Below are positions 44,691 through 54,161 of a stretch of DNA of 64,000 nt, in pieces. Location of the stretch: the NCBI RefSeq assembly GCF_008124865.1, contig NZ_VNHY01000003.1:248001-312000 (forward strand). Direction: 5' to 3'. The position numbers and the translations under genes are program-made. This stretch comes from Fodinibius salinus (lineage in GTDB: Bacteria; Bacteroidota; Rhodothermia; Balneolales; Balneolaceae). Position 1 is the first letter of the stretch; every line of letters starts with the position of its first letter. The notes under the pieces were generated by a model, which was not told the DNA's origin, ran no database searches, and worked only from the letters and a program-made list of their open reading frames with translations.

Positions 44691-45761
44691 ATGGCCTATT
44701 TAAAACTGTATCGTGATAAACTACGCGATAACTACGATTATCTCGATAATCTGTTCAAAGAAAATGGCATCAAGTGGGGTATTACCACAAAGCTGCTCTG
44801 TGGACATGAAGAATATTTGAAAGAAGTAGCTGATCTTGGGATTGGTGAAATGCTTGATTCCCGGATCAGCAACCTGAAAAAGATTAAGGAGATTGACCCC
44901 AATACTCTGACGACATATATCAAGCCACCGCCGAGAGATATTATCGATTCGGTGGTAAAATATGCTGATGTGAGTCTTAATACTGAGCTTTCTACGCTCC
45001 ACGCTCTTTCCGAAGAGGCCCAACGGCAGGATAAAATTCATAAGGTCATTATCATGATTGAGTTGGGTGACCTGCGAGAAGGGGTGATCAGGGAAAATTT
45101 GATCGATTTCTATGAGAAAGTTTTTAAGCTCACCAATATCGAAGTGATTGGGATTGGTGCCAATCTCAATTGCATGCACGGGGTAATGCCTGATGAGGAT
45201 AAGCTGATTCAGCTTTCACTTTATAAACAGATTATTGAGCTTCGCTTTGATAAAAACATCCCCTTGGTATCCGGTGGAACAACAGTGACCATACCACTAC
45301 TTTTGCGTAACCAGCTGCCCAGCGGCGTGAATCATTTTAGAGTAGGGGAGGCTCTGTTCTTTGGAAAGAATTTATTTACAGAGGGCACGATCGAAGGGAT
45401 GCATAATGATGTTCTTGAGCTTTATTCGCAGGTTATTGAAATAGCCGAAAAACCCAAAGTGCCCAGTGGAGAACTGGGTTTGGATCCACAGGGAGAAAGG
45501 ACTGAAATTGACGAAGATCAGCTGGGAGAAACTTCCTATCGCGCCATCTTGGATATTGGATACCTGGATATTAATCCCGACCATCTTATAGATATAGAAG
45601 GGAATGTTGAAATTGCCGATGCCAGCTCGGATATGCTTATTCTTGATGTGGGTGAAAATGAAGCCGGCTACGAGGTTGGTGACTTTATTCGTTTTCGAAT
45701 GAAATACATGGGAGCCCTTGGTATTATGAACTCCGACTATATTGATAAAATTGTAGAGTAA
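44691..45761 (+). CDS. Alanine/ornithine racemase-family PLP enzyme (Orr-like)
   Basis: 356 residues of the fold-type III PLP family that contains clostridial ornithine racemase and YhfX. Schiff-base Lys34 lies in WGITTKLLCGH; NTELSTLHALSEEA and IIMIELGDLREGV align well by eye with Orr. It would interconvert L- and D-ornithine or a related amino acid. Unlike canonical Alr it is not expected to have the full C-terminal beta domain contact tyrosine. Starts 3 nt after the GNAT stop, so probably translationally coupled. Confidence 0.8.
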   Translation: MAYLKLYRDKLRDNYDYLDNLFKENGIKWGITTKLLCGHEEYLKEVADLGIGEMLDSRISNLKKIKEIDPNTLTTYIKPPPRDIIDSVVKYADVSLNTELSTLHALSEEAQRQDKIHKVIIMIELGDLREGVIRENLIDFYEKVFKLTNIEVIGIGANLNCMHGVMPDEDKLIQLSLYKQIIELRFDKNIPLVSGGTTVTIPLLLRNQLPSGVNHFRVGEALFFGKNLFTEGTIEGMHNDVLELYSQVIEIAEKPKVPSGELGLDPQGERTEIDEDQLGETSYRAILDIGYLDINPDHLIDIEGNVEIADASSDMLILDVGENEAGYEVGDFIRFRMKYMGALGIMNSDYIDKIVE

Positions 45762-45836
45762 CAATTTTGTCACTCTGTCCGTTAATAGCATGTTGCTTAG
45801 TATTTCTTTAGGATATAAATAGTTTAATTTTAATCT

Positions 45837-46433
45837 ATGTCCGACTTATCTGATTATAGTTTTTCAAAAGTAATGGATTATCCGGATGATCCGGAAGCAT
45901 TTTATATATTTGATTTTTCTGGCGGATATGATGAAGCATTTATCCGAGAACAGGGTTGGGGAATTGGCCGATATAACGAAGAGCGTACCGATATGTATAA
46001 TACGCCTTTGTTTGATGGTCGCAGGAATATCCACATGGGTATTGACATCTGGGCATCGGCAGGGGAGCCCGTTTTCTCTTTTTGGGAGGGGCTAGTTGTT
46101 TATAAACAACAAAACGACAACGACGGTGACTACGGTCCTACTATTGTTATCAAGTACAATTTTGATAATGAAGATTTATTTGCCTTATATGGACACTTGT
46201 CCCGCGAATCTTTGGAGATGGTAAAAGTAGGAGGTGAGATTGCAAAAGGACAGCAGATTGCCACTCTCGGTAGCGAAAAAGTCAACGGAGGGTGGGAGCC
46301 TCATCTTCATTTTCAACTTTCGGTTGATGATCCCAAAGAAGCCGATATGCCCGGTGTAGTTTCAGAAAAAAATAGAGAAGAGGCGTTAGAAAAGTACCCA
46401 GATCCCCGAATAATATTAGGAGATTTGTATTAA
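45837..46433 (+). CDS. Stand-alone soluble M23/LytM-fold protein
   Basis: 198 residues without signal peptide or membrane segment, so cytoplasmic. The M23 zinc ligands are intact: His66 and Asp70 in HMGID, and His158 in HLHF (His156 paired), with His120 in YGHLS. The wording YGPTIVIKY, LYGHLSRESLEMV, VNGGWEPHLHFQL and the ending PDPRIILGDLY closely match the middle domain of about 1000-residue proteins that combine an aminoglycoside-phosphotransferase-like domain, this M23 domain and a class III aminotransferase. A role in amino acid metabolism is therefore more likely than cell-wall hydrolysis. Confidence 0.8.
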   Translation: MSDLSDYSFSKVMDYPDDPEAFYIFDFSGGYDEAFIREQGWGIGRYNEERTDMYNTPLFDGRRNIHMGIDIWASAGEPVFSFWEGLVVYKQQNDNDGDYGPTIVIKYNFDNEDLFALYGHLSRESLEMVKVGGEIAKGQQIATLGSEKVNGGWEPHLHFQLSVDDPKEADMPGVVSEKNREEALEKYPDPRIILGDLY

Positions 46434-46539
46434 GTAAAAAGAAGAGTGTTTCTATCGTTTTACTCTTATTACCATTGGCAATTCTGCGTGAAAATCCACT
46501 AATTAAGCATTGTGGAAATTTAGAGTTAGAATGTACAGC

Positions 46540-47697
46540 ATGCCTTTTAATATTGACAGTGATCTTACAGAATTAACGAGCATTCGGCATCATCTTCATT
46601 CCATTGCAGAAATTTCGGGGAATGAACAAAAAACCAGTAAATTTATTACAGATTTTTTGGAAGAAACGGCCCCCCATCATCTGCAAACCGGCATTGGGGG
46701 AGAGGGAATTTTAGCTACCTATAAGGGAGACCATACAGGCCCACATATTTTGCTGCGTTCCGAACTTGATGCGTTGCCCATTCCCGACATAAATGATGTT
46801 GATTACCAGTCAAAGACTGAAGGCGTTGGTCACAAGTGCGGCCACGATGGACACATGACTATATTATGTGGAGTGGCTCAGTTATTGGCTCAAAACCCTT
46901 TAGAAACCGGAAAGGTATCACTGCTTTTTCAGCCAGCCGAAGAAACGGGACAGGGAGCGTCAAGGGTTGTTGAGGATGAAAAATTTCAAGATTTATCGCC
47001 AGATTATTGTTTTGCTTTGCACAATCTTCCGGGCTTTCAGAAGCACCAGATTATTGTTCGTAAAGATGTATTTGCAGCAGCATCAGTAGGATGTATTATT
47101 CGCCTCAAAGGGGCAACGGCGCATGCTGCCCATCCCGAAGAAGGTAAGAGTCCGGCATTGGCGATGGCGCAAATGGTTGAAGCGTTTTCGGCTATTCCTC
47201 AATTCTACAGTTCACTAGAGCAGGCCGCAAAGGTAACGGTTATTAATGCCGACCTGGGGGAGCGAGCTTTCGGTACTTCTCCCGGTGAGGCAACTGTCAT
47301 GGCCACACTTCGCGCCTATGATGATAACGTCTTGGCCAACTTGAAAGAACAGTGCCTGCGTATTGCCAACCATACTGCAAAAACGTATGAACTTGCTATT
47401 GATCATGAATGGGTAGAGGAATTTCCTTCAACGATTAATAATAGTGAGGCCGTAGATTATATAACTTCAGCTGCTCAGAATTTAGAGCATAAGTTAAATG
47501 TAAAACAGTATCCGTTTAGCTGGTCAGAAGACTTTGGTCATATCACGGCGGAGATTTCAGGTGCTATGTTTGGATTAGGAGCAGGAAAAGAGCAGCCTGC
47601 TTTGCACGCCGAGGATTATGACTTTCCTGATGAAATTATTTCCACTGGAATTTCAATGTTTATGCAAATTGTAACAGAGGTATTGAACGAATCATGA
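46540..47697 (+). CDS. M20-family amidohydrolase (N-acyl amino acid deacylase type)
   Basis: About 385 residues from the ATG at 46540 (MPFNIDSDL); a TTG at 46510 and an ATG at 46531 would extend the N-terminus beyond the family norm. Metal-site blocks are KCGHDGHMTI, FQPAEETGQGA, FALHNLPGF and the C-terminal LHAEDYDFPDE, typical of IAA-amino-acid hydrolase/hippurate hydrolase-like M20D enzymes that cleave N-acyl amino acids. The dimerisation domain spans 175-285. Its stop overlaps the alr start by 4 nt (ATGA). Confidence 0.88.
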   Translation: MPFNIDSDLTELTSIRHHLHSIAEISGNEQKTSKFITDFLEETAPHHLQTGIGGEGILATYKGDHTGPHILLRSELDALPIPDINDVDYQSKTEGVGHKCGHDGHMTILCGVAQLLAQNPLETGKVSLLFQPAEETGQGASRVVEDEKFQDLSPDYCFALHNLPGFQKHQIIVRKDVFAAASVGCIIRLKGATAHAAHPEEGKSPALAMAQMVEAFSAIPQFYSSLEQAAKVTVINADLGERAFGTSPGEATVMATLRAYDDNVLANLKEQCLRIANHTAKTYELAIDHEWVEEFPSTINNSEAVDYITSAAQNLEHKLNVKQYPFSWSEDFGHITAEISGAMFGLGAGKEQPALHAEDYDFPDEIISTGISMFMQIVTEVLNES

Positions 47698-48869
47698 AGA
47701 ATGCTTTATATCCATCCCGTATTGAGCTGAGTAAATCATCTTTTGAGAAAAATGTTTCATTTCTACAGGATTACGTTGGTAAGGATGTGGTGTTTAGTTC
47801 TGTCATCAAGGGGAATGCCTATGGGCACGGGATCGAAGATTTTGTGCCTATGGCAGAGGAGTGCGGAGTGCGTCATTTTTCAGTTTTTAGTTCTGATGAA
47901 GCTCGTAAAGCTTGTCGAGCTAAAAATTACGAGGAGACCCACGTTATGATTATGGGGATGATCAATAATGGTGCGCTGGGCTGGGCCATCGAAAATGATG
48001 TCTCCTTTTTTGTGTTTGAACTTAATAGGTTAAAGGCAGCTATCGAGGAAGCCGATCGTATTGGCAAGCAAGCACGGATCCATCTGCATCTTGAGACCGG
48101 CATGAACAGGCTGGGACTCGAAGAGCATAAATTTGAAGAAGCGGTCTCACTCATCAAGAAATATAGGCAACATTTACAGCTCGATGGAATTTGCACACAT
48201 TATGCTGGAGCTGAGAGTGTTGGGAATTATGTGCGTATTCAAGAGCAAATTGAAAATTTTGAGGAATATTGCGATTGGTTTGAAGAGCGTGATATAAATC
48301 CAAAACATCGTCATACAGCTTGTTCTGCTTCGGCTCTTAACTATCCAGAGACGATTATGGACTTGGTGCGCATAGGTATCTCCCAGTATGGATTCTGGCC
48401 CAATCGTGAAACCTACATGAACTTTGTCAAACGATATCCTGATGTGCAGGCCAAGCACAAAGATCCGCTGGAACGTGTATTGACTTGGAAAAGCCAAATA
48501 ATGAGCACGAAGAAGGTTCCTGCCGGTGAGTTTGTGGGATACGGCAATACTTATTTAACCAGTCGCGACCAAGAAATTGCCAGCATACCTATTGGTTATT
48601 CACACGGTTTTGGTCGTAACTTAACAAACGTAGGGATTGTATTGGTAAAAGGAGAGCGCGCACCAGTGGCAGGACTTGTTAATATGAATCTACTCACCAT
48701 CGACATTACGGATATCCCCGAGGTATCTAAAGGAGATGAAGTGGTTATAATTGGTAAGCAAGGTGATCAAGAGATGACTGTTGCATCCTTTAGTGAGATG
48801 AGAAACTTCATGAATTATGAAGTGCTGGTACAGATACCGTCTTCTATACCGAGGTTCGTGGTAAAGTAA
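47694..48869 (+). CDS. alr: Alanine racemase
   Basis: 391 residues of the Alr fold-type III family. Schiff-base Lys39 in VIKGNAYGHG, and the second-base tyrosine Tyr283 in EFVGYGNTY. HTACSASALNYPE and VRIGISQYGFWP are conserved blocks. The normal role is D-alanine supply for peptidoglycan. Its position as last gene of the racemase/amidohydrolase run, coupled to the M20 gene, leaves open a broader or different substrate (lysine or ornithine), as known for some periplasmic Alr relatives. No signal peptide. Confidence 0.88.
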   Translation: MKNALYPSRIELSKSSFEKNVSFLQDYVGKDVVFSSVIKGNAYGHGIEDFVPMAEECGVRHFSVFSSDEARKACRAKNYEETHVMIMGMINNGALGWAIENDVSFFVFELNRLKAAIEEADRIGKQARIHLHLETGMNRLGLEEHKFEEAVSLIKKYRQHLQLDGICTHYAGAESVGNYVRIQEQIENFEEYCDWFEERDINPKHRHTACSASALNYPETIMDLVRIGISQYGFWPNRETYMNFVKRYPDVQAKHKDPLERVLTWKSQIMSTKKVPAGEFVGYGNTYLTSRDQEIASIPIGYSHGFGRNLTNVGIVLVKGERAPVAGLVNMNLLTIDITDIPEVSKGDEVVIIGKQGDQEMTVASFSEMRNFMNYEVLVQIPSSIPRFVVK

Positions 48870-49032
48870 AACCTACATTCCCGGTATCATTAGGCTACTC
48901 ATTTTCTGTTGAATTGCAGGTATACTTTAAATCTATTTTCTAATTATTGTAAGTAATATTAAACTAGTGATATAGTTTGTTTGCCTAACAGAGTTTTTGG
49001 AGTACTAACCAATTGGATATGTTCTTCAATAA

Positions 49033-49066
49033 AAAAGCCCGTCACCTTAACAGGCGACGGGCTTTT
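49033..49066. terminator. Bidirectional terminator
   Basis: aaaagcccgtc / gacgggctttt, an 11-bp perfect outer stem, flanked by A and T runs on both sides, between convergent alr and susD. Confidence 0.9.
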
Positions 49067-49090
49067 GAAATTGCTAGACAATTTTAAGAG

Positions 49091-50650
49091 TTATGATCCC
49101 CCTCCATATCCAGGATTCTGTTGGATATTTGGATTTGCATTAAGTTCGCTCTGAGGGATAGGGAGAACATATTTATGGCTTTGCCCAGGTACGGGGCCGT
49201 CACAAGCACTATAGTTTGAACATCCACGAATACCTGTGACCGTTTCATCGCGGTCAATTTCGGCATTTGCAGTTGGTCCCATACGCCGGAGATCAAACCA
49301 GCGATGCCCTTCAAATGCCAGCTCCTTACGACGTTCGGTAAGAATATCGGCGAACGCTTGCTGTTGATTGGCATAAGATGGTAACGGAGCACTATTCGAT
49401 AAAGAACGTTCTGCACGTATTGTTTGGATGTCTTGTGCTGCACCGTTCAGATCCGGGCTAGATTTACCTGCACGGGCTTCAGCTCTGATCAGATACATTT
49501 CGGAAAGGCGAAATACCTTCTGATCGTTTAATAGTGGTGTGTCCTCACCGGATACATTTCCACTATATTTATATACAAAGTCGTGAGGTTCATCTGCTTG
49601 CACAGATGCCGGTAAATTTGCATTAGAAAATAGGTTTGTATAAAACCTAATGTCACCTGCAGAATAAAGGTTTGCAAGAGCCGCCTCTACAGTGTAATGG
49701 GCACCTGAATAGAATGCAACCTGCGCATATACATTACCAATATAGCCAGAACCTGCGGGAGTACCCACATTAGCTTGCTGGTCATAGGGATCCGCAAGTG
49801 TACGCTCTAACTTAAAGATGACCTCACCTGGTGAATCACTGCCAAACATTGGCGAATATGTACCAGTCAAATTACCACCTGAGACTGTACCGGTTGCCAG
49901 TGATATGCCACTGTTATTTATTACCTCTGTTGCCAGCGACTCAGCACGTGCATAGTTTTTCCGATATGTAGCAATACGGGCTTTTAATGCTGTAAGTGCT
50001 GCAGGGGTGAAGCGTGTAATATCTCCACCGGAAGCACTTGCATTATTTATTAAATTCTCAGCAGATTGGATATCATCGAGAATTTGGCTAAAGGTTTCGC
50101 CCGTTGTATTACGCGTAGGTTTTACATCTTGGTCTTGTACTTCCGTAGATACGATAACACCCAGCGAGCTATTATCCGTGATGTCTTCTGAGTAAAAGCT
50201 AAGTAGCTTAAAATGCTCAAAAGCACGCATAGCATATGCCTGACCAAGATAATCATCGTAGGCAGCTTGCTGGCTACTTTTAGGCTGTACATTTTGGGCT
50301 CCATTAATGAAGCGATTGATTTCATCAATTGAACTATAGCCACTGGTCCAAACAGTAGATGTAGCACTAGTGGTATTGAGCACAAATTGATACTGTCCGC
50401 CAAGCCCTTGACCACCATTACCGGGACCGATCGTAATTTCATCGGTTCGCACGGAGTTGATGTAAACTTGGTCGTAGATATCGACATTTGCATACAAACC
50501 GGAAAGGCTTAACTCTAAATCTTCCACTTTTTCAAAAGCTTGGTCTGCGGGAAGATTACCGGGTTGTTGAATGTCAGTGACACTGTCGCAACTGGCAAAT
50601 GTAAATGCCAGTATAAAACTAAATAATAAAAGTCTATTTAAATTCTTCAT
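49091..50650 (-). CDS. SusD/RagB-family outer-membrane substrate-binding lipoprotein
   Basis: 519 residues with a lipobox (FASC, Cys20). The SusD architecture is clear: an N-terminal TPR-like part (AYAMRAFEHFKLLSFYSED) and the C-terminal signature LTERRKELAFEGHRWFDLRRMG, ending in YVLPIPQSELNANPNIQQNPGYGG. It acts as the lid over the SusC channel 11 nt upstream. No glycan- or peptide-degrading enzyme adjoins the pair, so the ligand is unknown. Confidence 0.95.
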   Translation of the reverse strand: MKNLNRLLLFSFILAFTFASCDSVTDIQQPGNLPADQAFEKVEDLELSLSGLYANVDIYDQVYINSVRTDEITIGPGNGGQGLGGQYQFVLNTTSATSTVWTSGYSSIDEINRFINGAQNVQPKSSQQAAYDDYLGQAYAMRAFEHFKLLSFYSEDITDNSSLGVIVSTEVQDQDVKPTRNTTGETFSQILDDIQSAENLINNASASGGDITRFTPAALTALKARIATYRKNYARAESLATEVINNSGISLATGTVSGGNLTGTYSPMFGSDSPGEVIFKLERTLADPYDQQANVGTPAGSGYIGNVYAQVAFYSGAHYTVEAALANLYSAGDIRFYTNLFSNANLPASVQADEPHDFVYKYSGNVSGEDTPLLNDQKVFRLSEMYLIRAEARAGKSSPDLNGAAQDIQTIRAERSLSNSAPLPSYANQQQAFADILTERRKELAFEGHRWFDLRRMGPTANAEIDRDETVTGIRGCSNYSACDGPVPGQSHKYVLPIPQSELNANPNIQQNPGYGGGS

Positions 50651-50661
50651 TGTAATACGTT

Positions 50662-53600
50662 TTATAATTGAAGTTCAAGACCTACCGTGAAAATACGCGG
50701 ATTAGGATATAGTCGAGAATTTGTAGCGTTTAACGTCTCGGGATCAAGTCCTTTCCACGGAGTAAACGTGAGTATGTTTTCTCCACTTACGAAAATACGT
50801 GCACCACGAAGGTTAACCGACTCAAGAATACTGGACGGTAAGTTATACCCTATGATAGCATTCCGCAGTCGAAAGTAATCGGAATTCACTAGGAATCGAT
50901 CTGAGTTATTATCGAGACTTCTGTTAGGCGCATCGTATCTCGGTTGAGAAGCGTCCGTATTTTGTGGAGTCCAGTTGTCAAGTAAGTCTTTGGAACTTAC
51001 AAACTGTCCTACACTTGTAGGATCAACCAAGCCTGCATACCGGTTATCAATTCGGTAAACTCCAATAGCATATTGCCATTGTGTTTGCAGGTAGAGCCCT
51101 TTATAACTTACGTCAAGATTGATGCTTCCCTGCCAGTCAGGATAAATATTTTTTCCTGTGGCTACACGATCTTCAGCGGGAACAGGATTCTCTGTGATGT
51201 TACCTTGAGCATCACGGAACTGGAGGTTCCCGTTATTGGGGTTTACACCTTCGTACGGATAAACATAGAATTGGTTAAGAGGACCACCTTCGCGAAGAAT
51301 GGTTATCCCATTAACAATTTCTCCGTCATTTTGAGGCAAGTCTATGACCTCCTGCTTGTTGTAACCGCCCAGCACACCTAAGGTTAGGTTAAAGCCGTTG
51401 CGATTGCGCAAAAAATCATAACTAACATCAAATTCAATACCACGGTTTTCAAGTGTACCAACATTGGTATTGATGGATGTTTGTCCGGAAACTGCTGAAA
51501 TAGGTTGGCTCTGGAATAGGTCATCAGTTGTTTTGATATACCCGTCTAAAGATCCAACTAAACGTGAATCAAATAGTTCGAAATCAATACCAAGGTTGGT
51601 TTGTTTAACTTCCTCCCACTTAAGTGTATTGTTTCCGAGCTGAGAGAAAGCTAGAGCAGGTGCTCCTCGGTAGAGATTGCCTGAAGAGTATAAGTTTTGG
51701 GTAAGTGAGTTTCCACCAAAAGAAGCAAATTGACCTTGAGAGCCTACAATGTTTTGGTTTCCGCTTTTTCCGTATGAAGCACGAAGCTTTAATACATCAA
51801 AAGGACCATCACTCATGAACGACTCGTTGGCAATATTCCAATAACCGGAGACAGCATAAAAGGTTCCCCATTTATTACTATCAGAGAATCGATACGAAGC
51901 ATCGCGTCGGATTGTTACCGAGGCACCAAATCGATCAGCGTAACTATAATCAGCTGTACCAAAATATGATAACAGGCCTGACTTTAGCTTATTAAGACTT
52001 ACGGGATTAACGTAGAAGTCATTTGTAGGACCATCTCCTATGAATGAAGATCCATCACCCGGAGTAAAAGTATTGGGAACTATTCCATTATTGGTAAACC
52101 CACTAAATTCATAGAATCCCTGATTCATTTCAAAATAAGCACCAACTGTTACTTCATGAACTTCGTTAAATTGAGTCTGATACTGTAAATTAGTATTCAG
52201 ATCATAAGTAAACGATTCAGTGCTGTTAACATCTTGAACTCCATTATAACTGTTGCCTGTTTGGGCAAATATTATGGAGTTAAATGAATTTGGGTTACGG
52301 GAATACCGGTTGTCATTCCGTTCATAGTCACCGCCAAGTCTTACGTTAGCTTCCAGTTCTTTCGTAATCTGATACGATCCGCTTAGTCCACCGGTTACTT
52401 TGACTTTTCTGTCACGGTTGTTGTTATAGTTCTGTTTATCAATTAAGTAGAGCGGTGTATAAGCAAATGAAACTCCAGATAATGAAACTAAGTCAGAACC
52501 ATTACCGGGATAATCCTCAGGGGTCAAGTACGGAACAGATTCCTTTGCAGCAAGCAAGGGATTTTGGTTAATACCGCTTGTTCCAATACTGGTGAGAGAC
52601 TTATCGTTATTATAGTTGATAGATGTATTCACCGAGTAGTTAAACTTACGGTTATCTGACCGTCCGCTAATGTTATTTCGAACATTAAATCGCTTTAAAC
52701 GAGAACCATTTAATGCTCCCTTTTGATTGGTAAAGCCAAAAGCGGTGTATGTTTTGATGTTCTCTTTACCGGTAGAAACTGATAAGTTGTGTTGGGTAGC
52801 AACAGCGGGATCAAAAAAGTAATCAATCCAGTCTGTAGTAGGAGCATCCGAAAAGTTCGAAGGATTAAGTCCTAACACGTTACCGCCCAAAACATCTTGT
52901 TCCAGCTGAAGTTGCTCAGGACCTGACAACAAATCATACTCTTCTTCGCGAATTGTAGTCCGTTTAACCTGTGCTGAGTAGTTAACTTGTACACCTGAGT
53001 TGTAAGCACCGGTTTTAGTTTGAATGAGTATAACACCATTAGCACCACGCGTACCATAAATAGCAGTTGCACCGGCATCTTTAAGTACCGTTACATTTTC
53101 AATTACGCTTGGGTTTAAGCTAGCAATGTTATCATCATTAACGGGTGTACCATCCAACAAAATAAGTGGTTCGGTATCACCATTAAGTGATGAAACACCA
53201 CGAAGGTTGATTTGAGGGTCTGCACCGGGTTGTCCGCTGGAAGTTGTAATATTTAGACCAGCAACTTTCCCAGTAAGTGTTTGAGAGGCAGAAGCATTTG
53301 GAACATCATTTAAACTTTCTGCATCTACCTGAGAAGAAGAAATGCTGCTTTTCGTTTTGGTTTTTGTTTGGTATCCGGTTACCACAACATCTTCTAACTC
53401 GGCACCTGGTTTAAGTGATACATTTATTGTCACTTCACCAGACTGGACTTGAACATCTCGTTCAACTGCTCCATACCCAACATATGAGTATCTAACAGTG
53501 TATGTACCAGCAGGAACGTCGGAAATGGAATATTCTCCATTTGCATTAGTAACGGTTCCTTTTTGAAGGGATTGTATGAAAACATTTGCACTAGGTAATA

Positions 53601-53712
53601 CATCTCCTGTATTTGCGTCAGTCACTGTTCCAGTTATAGAACCAGACTGTGCAAAAGCACTAAGGCTTACAAATACAAGAAACATACCTGCCAAAAGTAT
53701 CTTTCTAAGCAT
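50662..53712 (-). CDS. SusC/RagA-family TonB-dependent outer-membrane transporter
   Basis: 1016 residues: a signal peptide (1-21, AFAQ), a carboxypeptidase-regulatory-like N-terminal domain (about 25-105), a TonB-box-like VVVTGYQ near 110, a plug domain (NLRGVSSLNGDTEPLILLDG) and a 22-strand barrel ending in the aromatic FTVGLELQL. It imports a ligand with SusD using TonB energy. The 449-nt region upstream (53713-54161) presumably holds its promoter. Confidence 0.96.
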   Translation of the reverse strand: MLRKILLAGMFLVFVSLSAFAQSGSITGTVTDANTGDVLPSANVFIQSLQKGTVTNANGEYSISDVPAGTYTVRYSYVGYGAVERDVQVQSGEVTINVSLKPGAELEDVVVTGYQTKTKTKSSISSSQVDAESLNDVPNASASQTLTGKVAGLNITTSSGQPGADPQINLRGVSSLNGDTEPLILLDGTPVNDDNIASLNPSVIENVTVLKDAGATAIYGTRGANGVILIQTKTGAYNSGVQVNYSAQVKRTTIREEEYDLLSGPEQLQLEQDVLGGNVLGLNPSNFSDAPTTDWIDYFFDPAVATQHNLSVSTGKENIKTYTAFGFTNQKGALNGSRLKRFNVRNNISGRSDNRKFNYSVNTSINYNNDKSLTSIGTSGINQNPLLAAKESVPYLTPEDYPGNGSDLVSLSGVSFAYTPLYLIDKQNYNNNRDRKVKVTGGLSGSYQITKELEANVRLGGDYERNDNRYSRNPNSFNSIIFAQTGNSYNGVQDVNSTESFTYDLNTNLQYQTQFNEVHEVTVGAYFEMNQGFYEFSGFTNNGIVPNTFTPGDGSSFIGDGPTNDFYVNPVSLNKLKSGLLSYFGTADYSYADRFGASVTIRRDASYRFSDSNKWGTFYAVSGYWNIANESFMSDGPFDVLKLRASYGKSGNQNIVGSQGQFASFGGNSLTQNLYSSGNLYRGAPALAFSQLGNNTLKWEEVKQTNLGIDFELFDSRLVGSLDGYIKTTDDLFQSQPISAVSGQTSINTNVGTLENRGIEFDVSYDFLRNRNGFNLTLGVLGGYNKQEVIDLPQNDGEIVNGITILREGGPLNQFYVYPYEGVNPNNGNLQFRDAQGNITENPVPAEDRVATGKNIYPDWQGSINLDVSYKGLYLQTQWQYAIGVYRIDNRYAGLVDPTSVGQFVSSKDLLDNWTPQNTDASQPRYDAPNRSLDNNSDRFLVNSDYFRLRNAIIGYNLPSSILESVNLRGARIFVSGENILTFTPWKGLDPETLNATNSRLYPNPRIFTVGLELQL

Positions 53713-54161
53713 AATGACCTTTGATTAGGTTAGGATTATAAAGTATAAACAAGACTGCCCTTCAAAGTATGCTTTTTGACGTTTTACATATCTGAAGACC
53801 AACTTGTACTATTAAACTTTCACCAATTTTTGGTAAAAGGATCAAATCTTAATTAAGATTTCTAGTTGATTAGAGAGCAATTATACTATAAGAATTAATG
53901 ATAAAAAATAAAACTTTAAAATGGATTTAATTGGAATGGTAAATTGCTTAAACTGCTTAAAGAAAGTAACCGTCCAAGGAAAGAAAATTCTATCTTAACA
54001 AGAAGTCGTAGCAAAATCAGATCGGTTAACATACTGAGCCTGCCGATGTAATTCCTTCTAATGATTTTAGTCTTTAAGGGAGGTTTTCACTTTTGTTCAG
54101 GAGGACAGCTGGCTTTGGTGAAGCTTTACGAATAAATTATGTAATATTTAATGCCTATCAT
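53713..54161. other. Non-coding intergenic region upstream of susC
   Basis: 449 nt of AT-rich DNA with stops in all frames and no convincing ORF, repeat or hairpin. Close to susC on the minus strand the sequence TATACTTTATAATCC (about 53735-53750) could be a promoter core. The left part belongs to susC transcription, and the right part follows the GWxTD gene at 54162, for which I see no clear terminator. Confidence 0.5.

Noticed and set aside
45837-46433. M23 protein as a peptidoglycan endopeptidase
   Set aside because: It has no signal peptide, LysM or coiled coil, and its motifs and neighbours point to the aminotransferase-linked subgroup.
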